Shown one piece after another: positions 33,272 through 41,401 of a stretch of 64,000 nucleotides of DNA (positions within the stretch are counted from its first letter, which is position 1; each line of letters opens with the position of its first letter). Position numbers and translations under genes: made by a program. The stretch comes from Sphingomonadaceae bacterium 3R27E2-A (GTDB lineage Bacteria; Pseudomonadota; Alphaproteobacteria; Sphingomonadales; Sphingomonadaceae): the NCBI GenBank assembly GCA_005503165.1, contig SCNT01000017.1:1-64000 (forward strand), given 5' to 3'. Under the pieces are notes generated by a model. That model was not told where the DNA came from. It was given only the letters and a program-made list of their open reading frames with translations, and made no database searches.

Positions 33272-35476
33272 ATGCGTCTCAAACTGTCCCTGATGCTTGC
33301 CGCCGCGCTGGTTTCGGCCGCACCGCTCCCGGCGCTCGCGCAATATTCGCTGAACGTGCGCGATGCCGATATCCGCGCCTTCATCCAGGACGCGGCGCGG
33401 ATCACCGGGCGCACCTTCGTCATCGACGGGCGCGTCACCGGCAAGGTCTCGGTGGTCACCGACCGCCCGCTGTCGCGCAGCGAATATTTCGAGATTTTCC
33501 TCGCCACTCTCCGCTCGAACGGCCTCGTCGCGGTGCCGGGGCCGAACGGCGCCTATCGCATCCAGCCGATCGACGGCGCCGCGGCGCAGCCCGGGCGCAT
33601 CGGCGGCCGCGGCGCGGCGCAGAACCAGTTCGTGACCGAGATCATCCGCCTGCGCCACATCGACGCGGTCGCTGCGGTCGAGACCTTGCGCCCGCTGGTC
33701 AGCCCGCAGGGCTCGCTCACCGCGAACCGCAACGCCAACAGCCTGGTGGTTGCCGACTTCGCCGACAATATCCGCCGCATCCGCGCGCTGGCGAGCAGCA
33801 TCGACCGCGACACTACCACCAGCCAGATCGTGACGCTCAAGAACGCCGGCGCGCGCGAGATCGCCGCCGCACTGCAGGCGCTCGTGCCCGCGGCGGGGGA
33901 GGGGGCGCAGTCGCCCGTCGCGATCGTGCCGATCGACAGCAGCAATGCGATTGCGCTCAGGGGCGACCAGGCGCTCGTCGCGCGCTTCGTCGCGATGGCG
34001 AACGACCTCGACGCCAAGGCGGCGGGCGGCACCGAGCTGCGCGTCTACTGGCTCCAGCACGCCAATGCCGAGACGCTGCTGCCGACGATCCAGCAGCTCG
34101 TCGGCGGCGGCAGCGATCCGGCGCAGAAGGCGGGCCTGCCGCCCGCGACCTCGTCTTCCTCGTCGTCCAGCGGCGGCACCTCGGCCCCGACCGCCGCGCC
34201 CGTCCCCGCGACGCCGACCTCGGTCAGCGGCTCGGGCGGCAGCATCGCGACACGCGGCCCCGCGATCGTCACCCGCTACGAGGGCGCGAACGCGATCATC
34301 GTCGCCGCGAACAGCGAGGTGCAGCGCATGCTCGGCGAGCTGATCCGCCAGCTCGACAGCCGCCGCGAACAGGTGCTGGTCGAGGCGATCGTCGTTGAGA
34401 TCGGTGACAGTGCGGCGAAACAGCTCGGCGTGCAGTTCCTGATCGGCGGCAAGAATATCCCCTTCGCCGCGACTAGCTACAGCAATGCCTCGCCCAACAT
34501 ATTGACGCTGGGCGGCGCCTATGCCGCGAACGAGCTGTCGCAGGACACGACGACCGTGAACGGCAACACCACCGTCACCACGACCGGAAGCTCGTTCGGA
34601 AACACCCTGCAGGAAGCCGCTGCGGCGCAGCTGCTCCAGGCGACCGGCGGCTTCGCGGGTTTCGCCGGCGACATCGGCAAGAACACCGTGTTCGGGGCGA
34701 TCATCAACGCGGTGAAATCCGACACGACGTCGAACCTGCTCGCGACCCCGCATATCGTGACGCTGGACAACCAGGCGGCGAAATTCCTCGTCGGGCAGGA
34801 AGTGCCGATCACGACGGGGGAAGCGCTCAGCGACAATTTCGACAACGCCTTCCGCACCGTCCAGCGCGAAGAGGTCGGCATCAAGCTCGAGGTCACCCCG
34901 CAGGTCAACGGCGCGGGCGAGGTCAAACTGTTCCTCCGCCAGGAAGTGTCGAGCGTCGCGGGTCCCGTGTCGTCGCGCAACAGCGACCTCATCCTCAACA
35001 AGCGCTCGTTCGAGACGGTGCTGACCGTCGACGACGGCGAGATCCTGGCGATCGGCGGCTTGCTCAACGACGACGAGCGCAAGACGATCGAGCGCATCCC
35101 GCTGCTGAGCGACATCCCGCTGCTCGGCGAGCTTTTCAAGTCGCGCAGCCGCAGCCGCGCCAAGACCAACCTGATGGTCTTCATCCGCCCGACGATCCTG
35201 CGCAGCCGCGAGGACAATGCCGCGCTCACCGCACGCCGCTACGGCTATGTCCGCGACGTCCAGCTGCGCCGCAACCCGAACGAGGAACCCGCGATCGACA
35301 CGCTGGTGCGCGACTATATGGGGACCACCCCGCCGGCGCCGCCGAGCCCGACCGACGTCACCGTCGGCCCCGTCGACCTGCCCGCGCTGCGCGGTCCCGA
35401 AGGCACGGTGATCTCGACCGACGTGCCGCCCTCGATCTCGAACGCGCCCGCGCCGCCCCCCGGAGACTATCCGTGA
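33272..35476 (+). CDS. gspD: Type II secretion system secretin GspD
   Basis: The 734-residue outer-membrane channel of type II secretion. Signal peptide to ALAQ, an N0 domain (YSLNVRDADIRAFIQDAARITG), N1-N3 domains to about residue 360 with a Ser/Thr/Pro-rich insert near residues 290-320, and the secretin core from about residue 380, including VPITTGEALSDNFDNAFRTVQREEVGIKLEVTPQV. A proline-rich C-terminal tail may dock a pilotin. The stop overlaps the gspE start. Pseudopilus and platform genes follow in order. Confidence 0.95.
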   Translation: MRLKLSLMLAAALVSAAPLPALAQYSLNVRDADIRAFIQDAARITGRTFVIDGRVTGKVSVVTDRPLSRSEYFEIFLATLRSNGLVAVPGPNGAYRIQPIDGAAAQPGRIGGRGAAQNQFVTEIIRLRHIDAVAAVETLRPLVSPQGSLTANRNANSLVVADFADNIRRIRALASSIDRDTTTSQIVTLKNAGAREIAAALQALVPAAGEGAQSPVAIVPIDSSNAIALRGDQALVARFVAMANDLDAKAAGGTELRVYWLQHANAETLLPTIQQLVGGGSDPAQKAGLPPATSSSSSSSGGTSAPTAAPVPATPTSVSGSGGSIATRGPAIVTRYEGANAIIVAANSEVQRMLGELIRQLDSRREQVLVEAIVVEIGDSAAKQLGVQFLIGGKNIPFAATSYSNASPNILTLGGAYAANELSQDTTTVNGNTTVTTTGSSFGNTLQEAAAAQLLQATGGFAGFAGDIGKNTVFGAIINAVKSDTTSNLLATPHIVTLDNQAAKFLVGQEVPITTGEALSDNFDNAFRTVQREEVGIKLEVTPQVNGAGEVKLFLRQEVSSVAGPVSSRNSDLILNKRSFETVLTVDDGEILAIGGLLNDDERKTIERIPLLSDIPLLGELFKSRSRSRAKTNLMVFIRPTILRSREDNAALTARRYGYVRDVQLRRNPNEEPAIDTLVRDYMGTTPPAPPSPTDVTVGPVDLPALRGPEGTVISTDVPPSISNAPAPPPGDYP

Positions 35477-36966
35477 CCGATCCCGATCCGATCGCCGCCC
35501 CCCCGGCGCCGGTCGACATCCCCTACGCCTTTGCGCGCACCCACGGGGTCGTCATCGCGCCCGGCGAGGGCGGCGTGTGGCTCGCGACGCTGCGCGAGGG
35601 CAGCGACCCCGCGGTGTTGATCGAGGTGAAGCGCTATCTGGCCGCGCCGCTCAAGGTCGCGACCGCGGGCGTCGCCGATTTCGACCGGCTCCTGTCCGAC
35701 CATTATGCCGTCGACAGCTCGGCGGCGGCGATGGCGGGCTCGCTCGACGGCAGCGACCTCGAACTCGGCATCCCGAGCGCCGAGGACCTGCTCGACAGCG
35801 CCGACGACGCCCCCGCGATCCGCCTGATCAACGCGATCATCGCCGAGGCGGTGCGTCAGGGGGTCAGCGACATCCATATCGAACCCTATGAAAGCGGCCT
35901 CGTCGTGCGCATGCGCGCCGACGGCGTGCTGCGCGAGCATCTGCGCATGCCGCCGCATGTCGCGCCCGTCGTCGTCAGCCGCATCAAGGTGATGGCGCGC
36001 CTCGACATCGCCGAACGTCGCGTGCCGCAGGACGGGCGCATCGCGCTGACGCTGGCGGGCAAGGCGGTCGACGTCCGCGTCTCGACGCTGCCCAGCCGCG
36101 CGGGCGAGCGCGTGGTGATGCGTATCCTCGACAAGGACACCGCGGGTATCGACTTCGACGTGCTCGGCCTCGCGGGCACCGCCGACCAGATCCTGCGCGA
36201 GGCGCTCGCCGAGCCCAATGGCATCATCCTCGTCACCGGTCCGACCGGTTCGGGCAAGACGACGACGCTCTACGCCGCATTGAAGCAGCTCAACGACGGC
36301 CAGCGCAACATCCTGACCGTCGAGGACCCCGTCGAATATGCCGTCGACGGCGTCGGCCAGACGCAGGTCAACGCCAAGGTCGGGCTGGACTTCGCCGCGG
36401 GGCTGCGCGCGATCCTGCGCCAGGATCCCGACGTGGTGATGGTCGGCGAAATCCGCGACCGCGAGACCGCCGACATTGCGGTCCAGGCGTCGCTTACCGG
36501 CCACCTCGTGCTGTCGACCGTGCATACCAACGACGCGGTGGGTGCGATCACGCGCCTGAAGGACCTCAAGGTCGAACCCTTCCTGCTCGCCTCGACCCTG
36601 CGCGCGGTGATCGCGCAGCGGCTCGTTCGCAAGCTCTGCGACCATTGCCGCGAGCCGGTGCAGGCCGACAACAGCATCGCCGCGATGCTGGGGCTCGACA
36701 TCGGCACCGTCGTCTGGAAACCCAAGGGCTGCGAGGCCTGCGGCGGCACCGGCTACAAGGGCCGCGTCGGGGTGTTCGAGGCGATCAAGGTCGACGAGAC
36801 CGTGCGCCGCTATATCTACGCCGGCGGCGACGAGGCGATGATCGCGAAACACGCTTTCCTGAAGGCGCCGACGCTCGCCAGCGCAGCGCGCGCGATGGTC
36901 GCCAAGGGGCTCACCACGCCCGAGGAAGCGATCCGCATCGCGCGGCGCGAGGATGTCGATGCCTGA
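35473..36966 (+). CDS. gspE: Type II secretion ATPase GspE
   Basis: The 497-residue cytoplasmic ATPase that drives the pseudopilus. An N-terminal domain of about 110 residues is followed by the Asp box and Walker A GPTGSGKTTTLYAAL near residue 256. The Walker B/His box region is DPDVVMVGEIRDRETADIA and TGHLVLSTVHTNDAVGAITRL. The zinc-binding C-terminal part has C-D-H-C and C-E-A-C pairs. The GTG start overlaps the gspD stop by four bases, as expected for a tightly coupled operon. Confidence 0.96.
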   Translation: MTDPDPIAAPPAPVDIPYAFARTHGVVIAPGEGGVWLATLREGSDPAVLIEVKRYLAAPLKVATAGVADFDRLLSDHYAVDSSAAAMAGSLDGSDLELGIPSAEDLLDSADDAPAIRLINAIIAEAVRQGVSDIHIEPYESGLVVRMRADGVLREHLRMPPHVAPVVVSRIKVMARLDIAERRVPQDGRIALTLAGKAVDVRVSTLPSRAGERVVMRILDKDTAGIDFDVLGLAGTADQILREALAEPNGIILVTGPTGSGKTTTLYAALKQLNDGQRNILTVEDPVEYAVDGVGQTQVNAKVGLDFAAGLRAILRQDPDVVMVGEIRDRETADIAVQASLTGHLVLSTVHTNDAVGAITRLKDLKVEPFLLASTLRAVIAQRLVRKLCDHCREPVQADNSIAAMLGLDIGTVVWKPKGCEACGGTGYKGRVGVFEAIKVDETVRRYIYAGGDEAMIAKHAFLKAPTLASAARAMVAKGLTTPEEAIRIARREDVDA

Positions 36967-38173
36967 TTATCGCTATGTGGCGATCGATCCCCAGGGCCGC
37001 GAGCGCAAGGGGCGGCTGACCGCCGCGAACGACGACGCGGCGCGCGCCGATTTGATCCGCCGCAGCTTCCACATCGTCGCGGTCGAGCCGGCGGGCGCGA
37101 AACCCGCGGGGCGCTCGCTGCTCGCCTTTCGCCGCACGCGCCTCAGCAGCAAGGAACTCGCGCTCTTCACGCGCCAGCTCGCGACGCTCGCCGAGGTCGC
37201 GCCGCTCGAGGAAGCGCTGCGCACGCTGACGCGCCAGAGCGAAGCCGACAGCGCGCGCGCGGTGATCGGCGATGTCCACGCCGGGCTGCTCGAAGGCCGC
37301 CGCCTTGCCGACGCGATGGCGCGCCAATCGCCAAGCTTCCCGCCGCTCTACCGCGCGATGGTCGCGGCGGGCGAGACCACGGGCAGCCTGACCGTCATCC
37401 TCGCGCGGCTCGCCGACCTGCTCGAACGCCAGGCCGAGGTGCGCGGCAAGCTGATCGCCGCGCTCGCCTATCCGATCGTGCTCGCGGTGGTCGCGATCGG
37501 CGTCGTCGCGGCGCTGATGATCTTCGTCGTCCCGCGCGTCGTCGAGCAGTTCACCGACACCGGCCAGCAATTGCCCTTCCTGACCCGCGCGGTAATCGCG
37601 ATCTCGAATTTCGCCGCCAACTGGTGGTGGCTGATCGCGCTGCTGCTCGCCGCAGCCGCCTTCGGCTGGGTCGCGGCGATGCGCCGCCCGGCGTTCAAGG
37701 CGCGCGTCGATGCGCGGCTGCTGCGCCTGCCGCTGCTCGGGCGGCTGCTCCGCGATCTCTATGCCGCGCGCTTCGCGCGCACGCTCTCGACGATGGTGTC
37801 GAGCCGCCTGCCTTTGGTCGAGGGGCTCAAACTCACCGTGCCGACGATCCGCAACGCCGCGCTTGCGGGCGCGACCGCGACGATCGTCGACCAGGTGCGC
37901 GCGGGCGGGGGGCTTTCGGCCGCGCTCCGCGACGCCGGGGTCTTCCCGCCCCTGCTCGTCTATATGACCGCCAGCGGCGAGAGCGCAGGGCGGCTGGAGG
38001 TGATGCTCGAGCGCGCCGCCGACTATCTCGAGCGCGAGTTCGACCGCTTTACCGCCGCGTCGATGGCGCTTCTCGAACCTGTCATAATTGTCGTTATGGG
38101 GTCGTGCGTCGCCCTCATCATCCTCGCCATCCTGCTCCCGATCCTCCAGTTGCAGAACCTAGCCGGACTTTGA
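36959..38173 (+). CDS. gspF: Type II secretion inner-membrane protein GspF
   Basis: A platform protein of 404 residues with two GspF cytoplasmic domains and three membrane segments. YRYVAIDPQGRERKGRL is the typical N-terminus, FTRQLATLAEVAPLEEALRTL the first domain, and the second domain follows near residue 270. The ATG at 36959 is favoured over that at 36953 because a gagg ribosome site lies at the right distance. It overlaps gspE by eight bases and is followed at once by gspG. Confidence 0.94.
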   Translation: MPDYRYVAIDPQGRERKGRLTAANDDAARADLIRRSFHIVAVEPAGAKPAGRSLLAFRRTRLSSKELALFTRQLATLAEVAPLEEALRTLTRQSEADSARAVIGDVHAGLLEGRRLADAMARQSPSFPPLYRAMVAAGETTGSLTVILARLADLLERQAEVRGKLIAALAYPIVLAVVAIGVVAALMIFVVPRVVEQFTDTGQQLPFLTRAVIAISNFAANWWWLIALLLAAAAFGWVAAMRRPAFKARVDARLLRLPLLGRLLRDLYAARFARTLSTMVSSRLPLVEGLKLTVPTIRNAALAGATATIVDQVRAGGGLSAALRDAGVFPPLLVYMTASGESAGRLEVMLERAADYLEREFDRFTAASMALLEPVIIVVMGSCVALIILAILLPILQLQNLAGL

Positions 38174-38175
38174 AA

Positions 38176-38676
38176 ATGTCGCTGATGAAGCTATTCTTTC
38201 GCCTGATGCTCGATCCGTCCTTCACCAACCAGGCGCGCCCCGCGCGGCGTCGCAAGCGCGACGAGCGCGGTTTCACCCTCACCGAACTGATGGTCGTGAT
38301 CTTCATCATCGGCCTGCTCGCGACGGTGGTGATGATCAACGTCCTGCCCAGCCAGGACAAGGCGATGGTGACCAAGGCCAAGGCCGATATCGCGACGCTG
38401 GAAACCGCGCTCGAACAATATCGGCTCGACAATCTGACCTATCCGACCTCGGGTGATGGCCTCAACGCCTTGAAGGTCGCGCCGCCCGCGCTCGCGCAGC
38501 CCGAACGCTATCGCCGCGGTGGCTATATCAAGACGCTGCCGAAGGATCCCTGGGGCCGCCCCTATAATTACCAGGCGCCGGGCGCGAACGGAAAGGCGTT
38601 CGATATCTGGTCGATGGGCGCCGACGGCGCGCCGGGCGGGACCGACGACAATGCGGACATCCGCAGCGACAGCTGA
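38176..38676 (+). CDS. gspG: Major pseudopilin GspG
   Basis: Major subunit of the type II secretion pseudopilus, 166 residues before processing. A basic leader of about 34 residues (including RRRKRDERG) ends at the G^FTLTELMVV cleavage site with Glu at +5, then a hydrophobic helix to about residue 57. The C-terminal KTLPKDPWGRPYNYQAPG and DGAPGGTDDNADI parts are the conserved GspG end that binds calcium. Unlike the next three genes, its leader contains no repeat. The ATG at 38176 begins two bases past the gspF stop. Confidence 0.95.
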   Translation: MSLMKLFFRLMLDPSFTNQARPARRRKRDERGFTLTELMVVIFIIGLLATVVMINVLPSQDKAMVTKAKADIATLETALEQYRLDNLTYPTSGDGLNALKVAPPALAQPERYRRGGYIKTLPKDPWGRPYNYQAPGANGKAFDIWSMGADGAPGGTDDNADIRSDS

Positions 38677-39235
38677 CGCCTTGCAGTCGGGCCCACAGTG
38701 CTCCCCGGCGAAAGCCGGGGTCCCGCGCATGCAAAAGCTACGTTCCGCATGGTCTCACGAGGCCCCGGCTTTCGCCGGGGCGCGCTGCCCTCGCGGTCAG
38801 CGCGGCTTCACCCTCGTCGAACTGATGGTCGTGCTCGCGATCATGGCGCTCGCCGCGACCGCGGTGGTGCTGACGATCCCGGGGGAAGAGCGCAGCGTGC
38901 GCAGCGAGGCCGACCGTCTCGCCGCGCGGCTCGCCGCCGCGCGCGACGTCGCGGTGATCGAGGGGCGCAGCGTGTCGGTCAATTTCGCGCCATCGGGTTA
39001 CGGCTTCGAACGCCGCGTTGCAGGCGAATGGCAGCCGCTGCCCGGGCGCAGCTTCGAGCAGCGCAACTGGCCGTCGGACGTGCGTTTCGTCGCGGGCAAC
39101 GGGCAGGGCGCGGCGCGCCTGCTGTTCGACCGCGTCGGGACCAGCCCGACCCCGCAGGCACTGGTCCTCGCCGGCGGCGACGCGCGCGAGCTCGTGCGCG
39201 TGTCGGCCACGGGGGAGATCAGCCGTGGCGAATAG
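38651..39235 (+). CDS. gspH: Minor pseudopilin GspH with repeat-derived leader
   Basis: A minor pseudopilin of 168 to 194 residues. The cleavage site G^FTLVELMVVLAIMALA is clear, followed by a GspH-type body. The leader is unusual: it is encoded by a family-A palindrome and reads PAKAGV, a spacer, then APAFAGAR. The start is uncertain. ATG 38651 (used here, overlapping gspG by 26 bases) gives a 52-residue leader, TTG 38681 gives 42, and ATG 38729 inside the palindrome gives 26. All share the same frame. The gene lies between gspG and gspI. Confidence 0.85.
   Translation: MRTSAATADALQSGPQCSPAKAGVPRMQKLRSAWSHEAPAFAGARCPRGQRGFTLVELMVVLAIMALAATAVVLTIPGEERSVRSEADRLAARLAAARDVAVIEGRSVSVNFAPSGYGFERRVAGEWQPLPGRSFEQRNWPSDVRFVAGNGQGAARLLFDRVGTSPTPQALVLAGGDARELVRVSATGEISRGE
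38702..38780. repeat. Palindromic repeat family A, copy 3 (inside gspH leader)
   Basis: Arms tccccggcgaaagccggggtc and gccccggctttcgccggggc enclose a 38-base centre that contains an ATG in the gspH frame. The copy lies 24 bases before the codon for the prepilin cleavage glycine. It has no stop codon in the gspH frame. Confidence 0.85.
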
Positions 39236-39686
39236 GATCAGCCGTACCCCGGCGAAAGCCGGGGTCCACGAAATCAAAAACCGTGCGCGGCCGCTCTGGG
39301 CCCCGGCTTCCGCGGGGGCGCGATCAAGTGCCGATGATCGCGGCTTCACGCTGCTCGAAATGCTGGTCGCGCTCAGCATCATCAGCATCGCGGCGCTGAC
39401 CTTGGTGCGGCTCGACGCCTTTGCGGTGCGCACCGCGGGCGATCTCGACGAAAGCACGATGGCGGGCATCGTCGCGCAGAACCGCGCGGTCGAACTATGG
39501 ACCGACCCCGCGCCGCCGACGATCGGCAACAGCGCGGTGGGCGTGGCGAACGCCGGGCGCAACTGGCGCGTCGAGCAGCGCGTGAGCAAGACCGCCGACG
39601 ACAGCCTGCTGCGCATCGACCTGCTTGTCCGTCCCGAAAGCGGGCGCGGGCAGGCGGCGCTGACGATCATCCGGCCCAGCCGATGA
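39225..39686 (+). CDS. gspI: Minor pseudopilin GspI with repeat-derived leader
   Basis: A 153-residue minor pseudopilin. The G^FTLLEMLVALSIISIAAL cleavage and helix segment lies at residues 40-58, followed by a short globular GspI domain. The GTG start overlaps the gspH stop by 11 bases. Between the start and the cleavage site the leader reads TPAKAGV, a 14-residue spacer, then APASAGAR, all encoded by a family-A palindrome. The leader is 40 residues, longer than is usual for type II pseudopilins. GspI pairs with GspJ and GspK at the pseudopilus tip. Confidence 0.9.
   Translation: MANRISRTPAKAGVHEIKNRARPLWAPASAGARSSADDRGFTLLEMLVALSIISIAALTLVRLDAFAVRTAGDLDESTMAGIVAQNRAVELWTDPAPPTIGNSAVGVANAGRNWRVEQRVSKTADDSLLRIDLLVRPESGRGQAALTIIRPSR
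39247..39318. repeat. Palindromic repeat family A, copy 4 (inside gspI leader)
   Basis: Arms ccccggcgaaagccgggg and ccccggcttccgcggggg; the right arm carries small changes that weaken the stem. It is read in the same translation frame as the copies in gspH and gspJ, with no stop codon. Confidence 0.85.
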
Positions 39687-40396
39687 GGGCGTGGATTCCC
39701 CTAACTTGTTCCCCGGCGAAAGCCGGGGTCCAGCAAGGGCCCGCACGGCCTCCCGGGACCCCGGCTTTCGCCGGGGCGCGTTCGCCATCCGGCGAACGCG
39801 GCTTCACCCTCGTCGAGATGCTCGTCGCGCTGTCGCTGTTCGCGGCGATCGCGGCGATGGGCGTGGGGCTGCTGCGCAGCAGCGTCGACACGCAGGACGC
39901 GGTGCAGGACCGGCTCAAGGCGATGAGCGGGGTCAACCGCGTCCGCGCCTTGATGGCGAACGACCTCGCACAGGCGTTGCCGCGCCCGACGCGCGGAGCC
40001 TCGGGCGAAGCGATCCCCGCCTTTGCCGGGTCCGAAACGGGCTTCGCGCTCGTCCATGGCGGCGCGGGATCGCTCGAAGCGGGATCGCGGCCCAATGTCG
40101 AGCGCGTGGCCTATGCCTTTGCCGGCGGCGAGTGGCGCCGCGCGGTGCAGCCGATGCTCGACGGCACGCCCCTCGGCGACGGCGACCGGCTGGTTGGCGA
40201 GGTCACCGGCGCCGCGATCCGCTACCGCGACGACCGGGGGCAATGGGCGGGCAGCTGGAACAGCGAGCCCGGCGATCGCCTGCCGCGCGCGGTCGAGGTG
40301 CGGCTGACGCGCCGCGGCGGCGCGCCGCTGGTGATGCTGTTCCTGACCGCGCCCGCGCCGCCGCCGCCGCTCCCCGCCGGGACCCCCGCGCCATGA
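39683..40396 (+). CDS. gspJ: Minor pseudopilin GspJ with repeat-derived leader
   Basis: A 237-residue minor pseudopilin. The G^FTLVEMLVALSLFAAIAAMG site follows a 40-residue leader, then the GspJ body with RVRALMANDLAQALPRP. The ATG overlaps the gspI stop (ATGA). The leader contains SPAKAGV, a spacer, then TPAFAGAR, from another family-A palindrome. A Pro-rich C-terminal tail (PAPPPPLPAGTPAP) closes the protein. gspK starts four bases before its end. Confidence 0.9.
   Translation: MRAWIPLTCSPAKAGVQQGPARPPGTPAFAGARSPSGERGFTLVEMLVALSLFAAIAAMGVGLLRSSVDTQDAVQDRLKAMSGVNRVRALMANDLAQALPRPTRGASGEAIPAFAGSETGFALVHGGAGSLEAGSRPNVERVAYAFAGGEWRRAVQPMLDGTPLGDGDRLVGEVTGAAIRYRDDRGQWAGSWNSEPGDRLPRAVEVRLTRRGGAPLVMLFLTAPAPPPPLPAGTPAP
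39711..39776. repeat. Palindromic repeat family A, copy 5 (inside gspJ leader)
   Basis: Near-perfect arms ccccggcgaaagccgggg and ccccggctttcgccgggg around a 30-base centre. It sits between codon 9 of gspJ and the cleavage site, in frame and free of stops. Confidence 0.87.
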
Positions 40397-41400
40397 TCCG
40401 CCGGCCTCGCGATGAACGCGGCGCGGCGCTGCTCAGCGTGCTGCTGCTCGTGTCGGTGATGGCGGTGATCGCCGCGACCGCGCTCGACCGGCTGACGCTC
40501 GCGACGCGCATCGCGGGGAGCGCCGCGACGGTCGACCAGGGGCGCGCCTACGCCTTCGCCGCCGAAGAGATCGCGATGCGCCGCGTCGCCGACCTCGTCG
40601 GGCGCGACAAGGCGAAGCTCACGCTCGCGGGCGACTGGCTCGGGCGCGATTTCACCTTGCCGCTGCCGAACGGGCAGGGCAGCGCGCGGCTGACCGACGC
40701 CAATAATTGCTTCAACCTCAACAGCCTGGTCGCCGAAACGACGCCGGGCCGGTTCAGCCAGCGGCCGGGCACCACCGGGCAGTTCGCCGCGCTGATGACG
40801 CTGGTCGGCGTCGGCGCCGACGAGGCGCGGATGATCGCGGGGGCGACCGCCGACTGGCTCGACAGCGACAGCGTCGACGGCCCGCTCGGCGCCGAGGACG
40901 GCGTCTATCGCTCGCTGCCCGGCAGCTACCTGCCCGCCAACCGCAAGATGGTCGACGCCAGCGAATTTCGTGCGGTGCGCGGCGTGACCCCCGCCATCTA
41001 TGCGGGGCTCAAACCCTGGATCTGCGTGCTGCCGGCGACCGAGCCGGTGAAGCTCAACATCAACACGCTGGCGCCGGCGCAGGCGCCGCTCGTCGCGATG
41101 CTGCTGCCCGGGCAATTGAGCGTCGCCGATGCGCGCGCGGTGCTGGCGGCGCGTCCCGCGGGCGGCTATGGCAGCAGCGTGCGATTCTGGGAGTCCGGCC
41201 CGCTCGCCCGCCTCGACCCGCCGACCGACGTCGCCGAGCAGGCGGGGGTGACGAGCCGCTGGCTGGCGCTGCGCACGCAGGTGGTGATGGGGGATGGTTT
41301 CTTGACGGCAGAATCGCTCATCGACGCCTGGGGCGGGGCGCAGGCGGCGGGCGCCGCGCCGCCGGTGATCGTCCGGCGCGACTGGGGCGAATCCGACTGA
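40393..41400 (+). CDS. gspK: Minor pseudopilin GspK
   Basis: The 335-residue tip pseudopilin. Cleavage is expected after the glycine of DERG^AALLSVLLLVSVMAVIAAT. As usual for GspK there is no glutamate at +5. The large helical body holds ADWLDSDSVDGPLGAEDGVY, a typical calcium-binding and acidic segment, and LNINTLAP near residue 220. Its leader, MIRRPRDERG, is short and repeat-free. The ATG overlaps gspJ by four bases. It likely caps the pseudopilus with GspI and GspJ. Confidence 0.93.
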   Translation: MIRRPRDERGAALLSVLLLVSVMAVIAATALDRLTLATRIAGSAATVDQGRAYAFAAEEIAMRRVADLVGRDKAKLTLAGDWLGRDFTLPLPNGQGSARLTDANNCFNLNSLVAETTPGRFSQRPGTTGQFAALMTLVGVGADEARMIAGATADWLDSDSVDGPLGAEDGVYRSLPGSYLPANRKMVDASEFRAVRGVTPAIYAGLKPWICVLPATEPVKLNINTLAPAQAPLVAMLLPGQLSVADARAVLAARPAGGYGSSVRFWESGPLARLDPPTDVAEQAGVTSRWLALRTQVVMGDGFLTAESLIDAWGGAQAAGAAPPVIVRRDWGESD

Positions 41401-41401
41401 C

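Noticed and set aside
32327..34753. 808-residue open frame antisense to gspC-gspD
   Set aside because: It is the shadow of two clear secretion genes and its sequence is Arg/Ala/Asp-rich without motifs.
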